Below are positions 8,736-17,023 of a stretch of 64,000 bases of DNA, piece after piece. The stretch is taken from NCBI GenBank assembly GCA_020882975.1, contig JAHRFD010000026.1:30869-94868 (forward strand), given 5' to 3'. Made by a program: the position numbers and the translations under genes. Below the pieces are notes generated by a model, which made no database searches, had not been told where the DNA came from, and saw only the letters and a program-made list of their open reading frames with translations. The first letter of the stretch is position 1. Each line of letters begins with the position of its first letter. Source of the stretch: Microcoleus sp. EPA2. Lineage in GTDB: Bacteria > Cyanobacteriota > Cyanobacteriia > Cyanobacteriales > Microcoleaceae.

Positions 8736-8976
8736 GATCCCCCCCTAGCCCCCAGGGCTGTTTCATTCTCTTGTAGGGGCAGCCCCCCGTGGCTGCCCCA
8801 ATCTCTGAAATGACGGAAAATGGTTGGTGGGGGGGGTAGGCACGCACCATCCACTACCCCTACAAACCCCTCGTTTTTTGGAGAATGAAACAGCCCTGCC
8901 CTAGCCCCCCTTCTTAAGGGGGGGACAAGATTCTTCTCAAAGTCCCCCTTATTAAGGGGGATGCGCGGGGGATCTA
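8736..8976. repeat. GATCCCCC-type palindromic repeat, copy A (interrupted)
   Basis: A core that runs from AGATCCCCCC through a G-rich/C-rich hairpin to GGGGGATCT. It is split by another element at 8753-8898. Other copies of the core lie at 28782-28864, 31352-31435, 42841-42945 and 54871-54952. The stretch to its right (8977-9035, including CTTCAGTCTTAAGTTG) is matched in reverse beside the copy at 31352, so the mobile unit is larger than the core. Confidence 0.7.
8753..8898. mobile_element. MITE-like element, 146 bp, perfect 18-bp terminal inverted repeats
   Basis: It begins CAGGGCTGTTTCATTCTC and ends with the exact reverse complement. It contains no coding frame but has two internal palindromes, one being GGGGCAG/CTGCCCC. 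On both sides lies the same 10-mer CCCTAGCCCC (8743-8752 and 8899-8908), which looks like a target-site duplication produced on insertion into the GATCCCCC repeat. A 142-bp copy lies in the other orientation at 19697-19838. The transposase that moved it is not in the window. Confidence 0.8.
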
Positions 8977-9056
8977 GACTAGACTAAAAGCGAGATTTAT
9001 TATGCGCTTCAGTCTTAAGTTGTCGCTAATGGGCAGAGCCTGGTAACGAGTAAGAA

Positions 9057-10964
9057 TTAGACGCTAACAGGTGACTGTTTGCGGCTGTATGTTGCCAAGA
9101 TACGATCGCACATTTGCGATGGAGTTAAACCCAAAGTTGCAAAGGATTGTTCCGGCGTTGCGTGATCTACCAATGTATCAGGTACGCCCAAGCGCATTAC
9201 TGGCACAACCACGTTATTATCTAGCAAAGCTTCGGCCACTGCTGAACCGAAACCGCCCATCAAACAGCCTTCTTCCATGGTGACAACTTTGCCAATTCGC
9301 TGGGCTAAAGGCAAGATTAATTCGGTGTCTAAAGGCTTGACAAAACGCGCATTAATCACAGTTGCTTCGATGCCGTGTTCGCTCAACATCTCGGCGGTTT
9401 GCATTGCTGGATACACCATGGAACCGTAACCTAATATCAGCACGTCGTCCCCGTTGCGCAGGATTTCCGCTTTGCCGATCGGCAATTCTTCCCAACCTTC
9501 TTCCATCAATGGTACGCCGTAACCGTTGCCGCGCGGGTAACGCATGGCGATCGGACCGCTGGTATGGTTGACTCCCGTGACTACCATCCGCTGCAATTCT
9601 GCCTCGTCTTTTGGCGCCATAATTGTCATATTCGGCAGACACCGCAAGAAGGAAATGTCGTACATTCCTTGGTGAGTCGGGCCGTCTGCACCGACGATTC
9701 CGGCTCGATCTAAGCAGAAGAAAACAGGCAAATTTTGGATGCAAACATCGTGAACGATTTGGTCGTATCCACGCTGTAAAAATGTCGAATAAATTGCCAC
9801 TACCGGGCGCATTTTTTCGCACGCTAAACCAGCCGCTAAAGTGACGGCGTGCTGTTCGGCAATGCCGACATCAATGTACTGTTTAGGCAGTTTTTCCTGA
9901 AGTTTATCTAAGCCAGTTCCCGTTGCCATGGCGGCGGTAATGCCAACAACTTTGGGATTATTTTCTGCTAGTTTAACTAGACAGTGGGCAAAAACTTTTG
10001 AGTAAGCTGGAGGCTTGGGTTTGGTGGAAGGAATGCCTTTACCTGTGGCTAAGTTAAAGGGATTTTGGGCGTGATATCCTACTTGGTCTTTTTCGGCGAT
10101 CGCATATCCTTTGCCCTTCACCGTTACAACATGAACTAACACCGGCCCTTGGATGGTATGACCTTGTTTGAAAGTGGCAATTAACTCTTCCAAATTGTGT
10201 CCGTCTACTGGCCCCATGTAGGTAAAGCCTAATTCTTCAATGACGGCTCCAACTTTAGACACGGCTAACCGTTTCATCCCTTCTTTGAGGCGTTCCATTT
10301 CAGGAGTAAATGTTTCGCCCACAAACGGAATTTGTTTGAATTGTTCCTCTAAGTTATCTTTGAGAAATTGCACCGGCTGGGAGAGTCGCATCTTGTTCAA
10401 ATAGCGAGTAATGGCGCCGACATTGGGGGAGATTGACATCTCGTTGTCGTTGAGCACTACCATCACATTAGTTTTCGGCATATGACCTGCGTGGTTAATC
10501 GCTTCGAGTGCCATACCCCCTGTCAGGGCTCCGTCGCCGATGACTGCTACTGTTTTAAAGTTTTCACCTTTGAGATCCCGCGCCATTGCCATTCCCAGAG
10601 CTGCGGAAATGCTTGTAGAAGCGTGGCCGGCACCAAAATGGTCAAATTTGCTCTCGCAACGCTTGAGATAGCCTGCAACGCCGTCTTTTTGGCGCAGGGT
10701 ATGGAATTGGTTGTAGCGGCCGGTGATTAGTTTGTGTGGGTAAGCTTGGTGGCCGACATCCCAGGTTACTTTGTCGCGATCGAGGTCTAGTGTCTGGTAG
10801 AGTGCTAAAGTCAGTTCGACTACGCCCAATCCGGGGCCGAGGTGCCCGCCACTGGCTGCTACAGTTTCTAAATGCTTTTCTCGAATTTGTCTGGCAATTT
10901 GTTCGAGTTGATGAATGGACAAGCCATGTAATTGGTTTGGGTGAGTCAGTTCGCTCAGATGCAT
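9057..10964 (-). CDS. dxs: 1-deoxy-D-xylulose-5-phosphate synthase
   Basis: This 635-residue protein has the full length and the thiamine diphosphate transketolase layout of DXS. Visible marks are [16 protein letters not shown] and GAGHASTS in the N-terminal half, the thiamine motif [14 protein letters not shown] followed by LNDNEMSIS, then [11 protein letters not shown] and [15 protein letters not shown] in the pyrimidine domain. It condenses pyruvate with glyceraldehyde 3-phosphate to give DXP. This is the first step of the plastidial-type MEP pathway, which feeds carotenoids, the phytyl chain of chlorophyll and quinones. It is monocistronic by context: the next gene on the same strand lies 345 bases upstream. 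The start ATG at 10964 fits the family N-terminus ([12 protein letters not shown]). Confidence 0.97.
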   Translation of the reverse strand: MHLSELTHPNQLHGLSIHQLEQIARQIREKHLETVAASGGHLGPGLGVVELTLALYQTLDLDRDKVTWDVGHQAYPHKLITGRYNQFHTLRQKDGVAGYLKRCESKFDHFGAGHASTSISAALGMAMARDLKGENFKTVAVIGDGALTGGMALEAINHAGHMPKTNVMVVLNDNEMSISPNVGAITRYLNKMRLSQPVQFLKDNLEEQFKQIPFVGETFTPEMERLKEGMKRLAVSKVGAVIEELGFTYMGPVDGHNLEELIATFKQGHTIQGPVLVHVVTVKGKGYAIAEKDQVGYHAQNPFNLATGKGIPSTKPKPPAYSKVFAHCLVKLAENNPKVVGITAAMATGTGLDKLQEKLPKQYIDVGIAEQHAVTLAAGLACEKMRPVVAIYSTFLQRGYDQIVHDVCIQNLPVFFCLDRAGIVGADGPTHQGMYDISFLRCLPNMTIMAPKDEAELQRMVVTGVNHTSGPIAMRYPRGNGYGVPLMEEGWEELPIGKAEILRNGDDVLILGYGSMVYPAMQTAEMLSEHGIEATVINARFVKPLDTELILPLAQRIGKVVTMEEGCLMGGFGSAVAEALLDNNVVVPVMRLGVPDTLVDHATPEQSFATLGLTPSQMCDRILATYSRKQSPVSV

Positions 10965-11182
10965 ATTTTAAAATCTTGCTCCTGTGAATCAGGACGAATC
11001 CTTAACAGCTATAGGTTGAGCCTGCGACGCTTGGGACGTGCAGGTTAGAATAGTTTAACGGTTATTTGCAAAAAACAGTGAAGTGTAACAATTTTATTGT
11101 TTCTTAATTGGGAATTGTAGTAAATAAATATTAAATAATTGACAATATAGCCTTTTTCCGAAACATGAGGTAGGAGTGAGAA

Positions 11183-11252
11183 TTGGTAATTGGTAATAGG
11201 TAATTGGTAATTGGTAATAGGTAATTAGTAATGGGTAATTGGTAATTGGTAA
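11183..11252. repeat. Tandem GGTAATT/GGTAATA short repeats
   Basis: About ten near-perfect heptamers (GGTAATT, GGTAATA, with single changes) follow each other between dxs and clpX. Short tandemly repeated heptamers of this kind are common between genes in filamentous cyanobacteria and vary in number between strains. No coding frame or clear regulatory role is visible. Confidence 0.75.
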
Positions 11253-11308
11253 AGCGATTTCAATCCCCCACTATTAAAAAACAAGGTGGGCATTGCCCAC
11301 CTCATAAA

Positions 11309-12691
11309 TTAAGCAGTTTCGTGCTGTTGGTGCCAAGCAGGATGCCACAGCAACTCCGCAGTCGATCGCTTCTCGACCATTTCCTTAGTAATCGTACAGT
11401 TAGCTACATCCTTGCGAGAAGGCAACTCATACATCACATCGAGCATTAATTCCTCTAAAATGCTGCGCAGGGCTCTAGCACCAGTTTTGCGGCGACAGGC
11501 TTCCTGGGCGATCGCCCGCAGCGCCTCTGGTTCAAATTCCAACTGCACACTATCCATATTTAACAACTTTTGATACTGCTTGACTAGGGCATTGCGAGGT
11601 TCAGTCAATATCTGTATCAAAGCTGCTTCATCCAGGGGTGAAATTACTGTCACCACCGGTATCCGCCCGACAAATTCAGGAATTAAACCAAACTTCACTA
11701 AATCATCAGCTTGTACCTGTTGTAAAATATCGGCAGCCCGCTTATCTTTTGGTAGCAAAGTCGAGTTGCTCTCACTTTCGACTGGCTGAATAAACCCTAA
11801 AGATTTTTTACCCAAACGCTGTTCAACTATTTTTTCCAAACCGACAAAAGCACCGCCACAAATAAATAAAATTTTGCTCGTGTCAATTTGAATAAAATCT
11901 TGGTAAGGATGTTTGCGGCCGCCTTGGGGTGGCACGTTAACCACCGTTCCTTCCAACATTTTCAGTAGCGCTTGCTGCACTCCTTCTCCTGATACATCTC
12001 GCGTGATTGAAGTGTTTTCACTTTTGCGAGCAATCTTGTCAATTTCATCAATATAAATAATGCCGCGCTGGGCCGCTTCGACATCAAAATCTGCCATTTG
12101 CAACAGTCGCAACAAGATATTTTCTACATCATCACCAACATAGCCTGCTTCCGTCAGCGTTGTGGCATCGGCTACTGCAAAGGGGACTTCTAGCATTTGT
12201 GCCAAACTTTGGGCTAGGAGAGTTTTGCCACAACCTGTTGGCCCGACTAGCATGATGTTAGACTTTTGTAGTTCCACATCGCTGTCTTGGGCAGGTTTGC
12301 TACTATCTTTGGCTTGGTCAACGCTTAACCTTTTGTAGTGGTTATAAACTGCTACTGACAGAACTTTTTTGGCTGAGTGTTGGCCGATGACGTGGCCGTC
12401 TAAATGTTGCTTAATGTCTGTTGGTTTGGGAATTTTAGCTAAAGTAATTTTCGATTTGTTCGATCGACCCTGGCGTCGTGTTTTTTGTCCTTGAGGCTCT
12501 TGAATTTCTGACTGGGCTGCTTGTTGAGCCACTAATTTGCCAGAGTCAAAGAATTCCTCTTCTAGAATTTCATTGCATAGCTCCACACATTCATCGCAAA
12601 TGTAGACGCCGGGCCCAGCTATTAACTTGCGGACGTACTCCTGGGACTTGCCACAAAAGGAGCATCTGAGATGGGAGTCATATTTTGACAT
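11309..12691 (-). CDS. clpX: ATP-dependent Clp protease ATP-binding subunit ClpX
   Basis: A 460-residue AAA+ unfoldase. The N-terminal zinc-binding domain has C10/C13 and C32/C35 (CSFC and CDEC). The AAA core shows Walker A GPTGCGKT near residue 149, Walker B IIYIDEID, and the sensor region PEFVGRIPV with an arginine finger. ClpX recognises tagged or damaged proteins, threads them into the ClpP chamber and is essential in cyanobacteria. The protein is slightly longer than Escherichia coli ClpX because of a basic, low-complexity linker at about 68-85 ([13 protein letters not shown]), which is usual in this phylum. In many cyanobacteria clpP and tig lie next to clpX; here the next gene upstream is cyanase and clpP is not in view. 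Confidence 0.97.
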   Translation of the reverse strand: MSKYDSHLRCSFCGKSQEYVRKLIAGPGVYICDECVELCNEILEEEFFDSGKLVAQQAAQSEIQEPQGQKTRRQGRSNKSKITLAKIPKPTDIKQHLDGHVIGQHSAKKVLSVAVYNHYKRLSVDQAKDSSKPAQDSDVELQKSNIMLVGPTGCGKTLLAQSLAQMLEVPFAVADATTLTEAGYVGDDVENILLRLLQMADFDVEAAQRGIIYIDEIDKIARKSENTSITRDVSGEGVQQALLKMLEGTVVNVPPQGGRKHPYQDFIQIDTSKILFICGGAFVGLEKIVEQRLGKKSLGFIQPVESESNSTLLPKDKRAADILQQVQADDLVKFGLIPEFVGRIPVVTVISPLDEAALIQILTEPRNALVKQYQKLLNMDSVQLEFEPEALRAIAQEACRRKTGARALRSILEELMLDVMYELPSRKDVANCTITKEMVEKRSTAELLWHPAWHQQHETA

Positions 12692-12959
12692 TATTTTCCT
12701 CTTAATTTACAGTTGCGTTTGGCTGTGGGGATTTAGGGAGTTTTTTCCCGATCGAACATGGTGCTGTTCTCAGCAAGGGAAGGGCGATCGCATACCCAAG
12801 CCACTCCAGCTTCGCGCTCTCTGTCTCTAAGTTAACACTTTTGAGGCCTCAGTCATTAGTCATTATTCATCAGTCACACATCAAAATACAAATTTCTGAT
12901 ACAGACATTCATGAAAATATACGCTCACAAAATTTTACCTGCTACCTTCAAAAACTGAC

Positions 12960-13403
12960 TTACCATTTTTTGTATTCCAGAAATTTTCCTGACATGATTA
13001 TTTTCACCCGATCGCCTTTGGGGTCTGCTTCTTTCTCCACATCCAAAGTAAAGTCGATCGCGCTCATAATTCCATCACCGAATTTTTCGTGAATCACTGC
13101 TTTAAGAGGCATTCCATAGACCTGCATAATTTCATAAAACCGATAAATCAGCGGGTCTACCGGAACTGTGGCATCTAAGGAACCTTTGAGAGTCGGTTCT
13201 GATAAAAACTGAGCCATCTCGCCATCGAGTCCCAAAGCAGACACAATTTTTTGTGCTTCCTCTGCCGATGCACTTGCTTGACGGTAAATCACCGCAGCAA
13301 TCCAAACTTCATCGCGACCCAGCAATTTTTCTAAATCTGCAAAACTAATTCCCTGAGCTTTTTTGGCCGCCAAAAGTTTTTCGGTAATATTTGAAATTGG
13401 CAT
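12960..13403 (-). CDS. cynS: Cyanate hydratase (cyanase)
   Basis: A 147-residue cyanase, the usual family length. It turns cyanate and bicarbonate into ammonia and carbon dioxide, giving the cell nitrogen and detoxifying cyanate that arises from carbamoyl phosphate. The catalytic triad is complete with the spacing known for E. coli: R88, E91 (YRFYE) and S114 (MSAIDF). The N-terminal helical part (about 1-80) is the DNA-binding-like fold. The start at 13403 was chosen because CAGGAGA sits 7 bases before this ATG and the product begins [10 protein letters not shown]; an upstream in-frame ATG at 13460 lacks these features. It stands alone, with no cynABD transporter nearby. Confidence 0.95.
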   Translation of the reverse strand: MPISNITEKLLAAKKAQGISFADLEKLLGRDEVWIAAVIYRQASASAEEAQKIVSALGLDGEMAQFLSEPTLKGSLDATVPVDPLIYRFYEIMQVYGMPLKAVIHEKFGDGIMSAIDFTLDVEKEADPKGDRVKIIMSGKFLEYKKW

Positions 13404-13716
13404 TAAATTTTCTCCTGTTCGCTGCGGTGGAAGATGTGAAATGTATCTCATATTTTTCATCTCTTGTCAATGGCAAATCCCGGAAATATGATAAATTGAT
13501 AACTCGTCGCGACAGCAATAGCCAATCTCGTCATCCTCGACAACTGGCGATTGAGAGATCGGCGATCGCTTCCCTACAAAAATGGTACAGTTACCAGTAC
13601 GTGTAATCAAAATTACATAGTCTCTGCTGCGCGATCGCCAGTACCCAGGGTGGGTCTGGTACCCGGTCGCACCGGCAAAACCCCTTTACCGCTAACAAGT
13701 GACCACTGAAAAAAAT

Positions 13717-14061
13717 ATGGAGATTAACACCCAAGATTACAGCATCCTGTACGATAGCGCTACTGATACAGTGACCTGCTGTGGCTCTTTCCGGCTCAGC
13801 CAAATGGAAGAATACGCCCCGATCGTACAGTTGCTCAATGATGTGGCTGACGGCGAGCAGAAGACCATTACTCTCGATTTGCGAAAACTAGAATTTTTAA
13901 ATAGTTCAGGGATTAATATTATATCAAAATTTGTGATCAAAGTCCGACAGCAAAAAAGTATTCAGATCGCAGTCAAAGGCTCCAAGGAAATACCGTGGCA
14001 GGGAAAGTCCCTCAAAAACTTGCAGCGACTGATGCCTTCCTTGCGATTGGAATTGGAATAG
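13717..14061 (+). CDS. STAS-like small regulator, slr1659 superfamily
   Basis: A 114-residue protein with the fold text of an anti-sigma-factor-antagonist-like (STAS) domain: a beta strand, then ITLDLRKLEFLNSSGINII, where Asp and the paired Ser of the SSG loop sit at the spot normally phosphorylated in SpoIIAA-type proteins. In cyanobacteria this family (typified by slr1659) is encoded beside histidine kinases or response regulators, as here: a PAS/GAF kinase starts 153 bases downstream on the same strand. A role as phospho-switch partner of that kinase is an inference. ATG 13717 starts the conserved MEINTQDYSILYD; an in-frame GTG at 13699 would add six residues. Confidence 0.75.
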   Translation: MEINTQDYSILYDSATDTVTCCGSFRLSQMEEYAPIVQLLNDVADGEQKTITLDLRKLEFLNSSGINIISKFVIKVRQQKSIQIAVKGSKEIPWQGKSLKNLQRLMPSLRLELE

Positions 14062-14213
14062 TTAATCCTTTAAGGTAAACTTGAGCTCAAAGCTAAGTCG
14101 GGGAAGCATAACTAGGGATTTGTAATACAGGAAAATAAGTCATAGTTAAGTTAGCAGCCAACGCTCAAACACTGCGGAACTGACTACCTACAAGTTACCA
14201 ATTTTCAATTGCT

Positions 14214-16346
14214 ATGCAGGAAGAACCATCGAAAGAACAGCTAATTTTGGAAGTTCAGGCTCTGCGTGCAGAACTGGAAAACTTGAAACGCGAAAAAGCC
14301 GATCTAGAAATTTTGCTGGAGACGACAACGGAACACTCCGATACCATAGAAGCTGACTTGCTATCAAAAGCTGAGTTGGCCGTGCGCTCCAGCGAAGAGC
14401 AGTTTCGGGCGATCGCCTCAGCAACTCCCGTTCCTGTACTGGTTTCTCGCCTCTGTGACGGTTTAATTCTGTATGCAAACGCTCAAATGGCTGCTCTCCT
14501 GGATACACCCTTAGCAGAATTGATCGGATGCTATACCCCAGACTTTTACTTCGATCCCGCAGAACGCTCAAAGGTACTCGAAATCCTGGCCAAAGATGGA
14601 CACATCAAAAATTACGAACTGCACTGCAAAAAGGCAGATGGTAGCAGTTTCTGGGCCATCATTTCCGTTCAGTCCCTGTTGTTCAATGGTCAGCCCACAG
14701 CGTTGTGTGCGTTGTACGACCTTACCCAGCGCAAGGAAGCAGAACAAGCACTCCAAGAGAGCGAACAACGACTGCGCCGCCAAAGTCTAGCCCTGTTGCA
14801 GCTAGGTAGGCAGAGGACGATCAACAACGGGGCGCTGAATTTGGGAGTTCGAGAAATTACCGAGGCGGCAGCGCGCACTTTGGATGTGGAAAAAGTGAGC
14901 GTTTGGCTCTACAATCATGTCAGATTTGGAACTCGCTACGCCACAGATACTCAGGCAAATTTGGCTGCTAGAGCGATCGCCCACAACCAAAGTCTGGTCA
15001 TCAATCGAGAGGCGATCGAGCTTCCAGCAGAGCATCAGGTCTATCATTCTAAGTTGACAACCCAAAACCTCAAATTAGTTTGTCTCGATTTGTACGATCG
15101 GACCAGTAAAAGCCATTTGAATCGTACAAAAAACCATATAAAAGTTTTAAAATTAGATGGAGAAGGCGATGTGGGCAGCGAAAACAGTCCATCCTCCCCT
15201 CCTTTAAACTCGCCATTGACAACTCAAAATCCTGTAACAACAGATCTATACAAGTTATCTTTAGAAACAGAACATACCCCACTCCTTGGCCAGGAAAGCG
15301 CTCCAAATTCATCCATCTTAAATGTAGCCATTAGGCTCGGCGGCCAGATCGTCGGCATCCTGTCTCTCGAACATCTCGGAGCACCCCGCCAATGGGCCTT
15401 GGAAGAACGAACCTTCGCCGATTCTTTGGCAAATTTAGTCGCACTGGCGATCGAAGGATTTGAACGCCAGCGAGCCCAAGAAGCACTCTCCAAAGCCAAG
15501 TCGGAACTAGAAATCACTGTCGAGCAACGCACTGCTCAACTCACCGCCTCCAATAAACTCCTCCGCATCGAAATTGCCGAGCGCAAAAGAGCCGAAATAG
15601 CTTTACAAGAAGCATTACACAAAGCCGAAGCAGCTTCCAGAGCTAAAAGCACTTTTTTAGCTAACATGAGCCACGAACTGCGGACACCCCTCAACGCCAT
15701 TATCGGTTACAGCGAAATCCTAGAAGAAGAAGCACTAGAAGCAGGGTTCGAGGACTTAATTCCCGACACTCAAAAAATTCAGACCGCAGGCAAACATTTA
15801 CTCACTTTAATTAATGATATTCTTGACCTTTCTAAGATAGAAGCTGGCAGAATGGAGCTTTATTTAGAAGATTTTCATCTAGGTAATTTAGTAGAAGAAG
15901 TCGTAGCAACTTTGTACCCTTTGGTTGAAAAGAATCGCAATCAATTACAAGTTTGTTGCTCTCCTGATTTCGGAGTAATGTATGCTGACTTGACTAAAGT
16001 GCGGCAAATTTTGTTAAATTTACTCTCCAATGCCCTCAAGTTTACCCAAGAGGGAACCGTAGTCATCAGTGCAACTCGCGAATTAACAGACGGGACTGAA
16101 TGGATTTATTTGCGGGTAGCAGATACCGGCATTGGAATGTCTCCTCAACAACAGGAGGGTTTATTTGAACCTTTTATTCAAGGAGATGCTTCTACCACTC
16201 GTAAGTATGGAGGAACTGGTTTAGGATTGGCAATTAGCCGTCTGTTTTGCCAGATGATGGGAGGTGATATCACCATTGAAAGTGAGTTAGGTGTAGGCTC
16301 AACTTTTACTGTGCAATTGAAAGCAAAGGTTGAGGCTAGTTGTTAG
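14214..16346 (+). CDS. PAS-GAF sensor histidine kinase
   Basis: A soluble 710-residue kinase without membrane segments. The order is a short coiled coil (1-45), a PAS domain with PAC tail (about 60-180), a GAF domain (about 190-435), a coiled-coil linker, a HisKA dimerisation domain with phospho-acceptor H487 (MSHELRTPLNA), and a HATPase domain ending with GTGLGLAIS and GVGSTFTV. There is no receiver domain. The GAF domain is split by a polar, low-complexity insert at roughly 275-360 that contains two TTQN stretches. No chromophore cysteine context is obvious, so the signal is unknown. The upstream STAS-like gene is a likely partner; no response regulator is adjacent. Confidence 0.88.
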   Translation: MQEEPSKEQLILEVQALRAELENLKREKADLEILLETTTEHSDTIEADLLSKAELAVRSSEEQFRAIASATPVPVLVSRLCDGLILYANAQMAALLDTPLAELIGCYTPDFYFDPAERSKVLEILAKDGHIKNYELHCKKADGSSFWAIISVQSLLFNGQPTALCALYDLTQRKEAEQALQESEQRLRRQSLALLQLGRQRTINNGALNLGVREITEAAARTLDVEKVSVWLYNHVRFGTRYATDTQANLAARAIAHNQSLVINREAIELPAEHQVYHSKLTTQNLKLVCLDLYDRTSKSHLNRTKNHIKVLKLDGEGDVGSENSPSSPPLNSPLTTQNPVTTDLYKLSLETEHTPLLGQESAPNSSILNVAIRLGGQIVGILSLEHLGAPRQWALEERTFADSLANLVALAIEGFERQRAQEALSKAKSELEITVEQRTAQLTASNKLLRIEIAERKRAEIALQEALHKAEAASRAKSTFLANMSHELRTPLNAIIGYSEILEEEALEAGFEDLIPDTQKIQTAGKHLLTLINDILDLSKIEAGRMELYLEDFHLGNLVEEVVATLYPLVEKNRNQLQVCCSPDFGVMYADLTKVRQILLNLLSNALKFTQEGTVVISATRELTDGTEWIYLRVADTGIGMSPQQQEGLFEPFIQGDASTTRKYGGTGLGLAISRLFCQMMGGDITIESELGVGSTFTVQLKAKVEASC

Positions 16347-16388
16347 TTATTGGTTATTGGTTATTGGTTGTTGGTTATTGGTTATTTG
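16345..16388. repeat. Tandem TTATTGG/TTGTTGG short repeats
   Basis: Right after the stop codon of the PAS-GAF kinase, about six copies of the heptamer TTATTGG follow each other. It is the same class of short tandem repeat as at 11183-11252, though with another unit. The remaining 150 bases before the next gene show no further structure except a GGAG ribosome site for that gene. Confidence 0.65.
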
Positions 16389-16538
16389 TGATTCAGATCG
16401 CAATTAACCATGTCATAGATCACAAAGTAGTGTGTTTCACCAGCCTAGAATGCTTTTATTATCAGGCAATTACGGTACGTTAATATCAATCAAGCTTCAA
16501 GCTGCGTGAAAATCGTGATTATTTAGGAGTGCATCAAG

Positions 16539-16817
16539 ATGATTACACCTTCCAATCAACCTCTAAAAACTAACCCTTTTAACACTTATCGCGATCCAGT
16601 TACAGGTAAGTGGACTGTAGTGCAAACTGTTGAAAATCACACCCAAACAGACTCAAATTTTCCACCAAAAGTGGTGGGTAAAAATGAAATCAAACTAGAA
16701 AGGATTCCCAGTGCTTCCCCATCGGCATTGCTGACCCCAAAAAACTTTTCTTTCCCCTTGTCTGTCGTCCAACACCAACGCAAAAGATCTGCTCATCTTA
16801 AATCATTATCCCATTGA
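16539..16817 (+). CDS. Small conserved-looking protein of unknown function
   Basis: I do not recognise this 92-residue protein. ATG 16539 is preceded by TTAGGAG at a good distance (about 9 bases), which supports real translation. The N-terminal part NPFNTYRDPVTGKWTVVQ looks folded and conserved in style, with a short aromatic beta-hairpin; the rest is Ser/Pro/Lys-rich and basic (KRSAHLKSLSH at the end) and probably disordered. There is no signal peptide or membrane segment. It stands between two histidine kinase genes on the same strand but 200 bases from each, so a link to them is only positional. Confidence 0.55.
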   Translation: MITPSNQPLKTNPFNTYRDPVTGKWTVVQTVENHTQTDSNFPPKVVGKNEIKLERIPSASPSALLTPKNFSFPLSVVQHQRKRSAHLKSLSH

Positions 16818-16839
16818 ATAATCAATAAAAATCCAAGTT

Positions 16840-16894
16840 TATCGGCATAAGTACCTGTTTTCTTAACCAAAAAACCGTTGACTTATTGCCGATA
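16840..16894. repeat. Imperfect inverted repeat upstream of a kinase gene
   Basis: TATCGGCATAAGT and ACTTATTGCCGATA face each other around a 27-base spacer. The arms pair over 13 bases with one mismatch. It lies 130 bases before the CHASE3 kinase start and 23 bases after the small protein gene. With no T-run it is a poor terminator; it may be an operator or a repeat. Confidence 0.4.
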
Positions 16895-17023
16895 GAAACG
16901 GATTTTATATACCTAGCTCAAAAGCATTTGCTTCAGAGCAAAAATCAAAAAATAGCAGAAGTTGTCAAAAAGTGATATAATTCAACACATATTCTTTAGC
17001 CCCCGCTGTCTTGATAACTATTC

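Noticed and set aside
9352..9822. Long open frame antisense to dxs
   Set aside because: Arg-rich translation typical of a shadow frame; the sense gene is certain.
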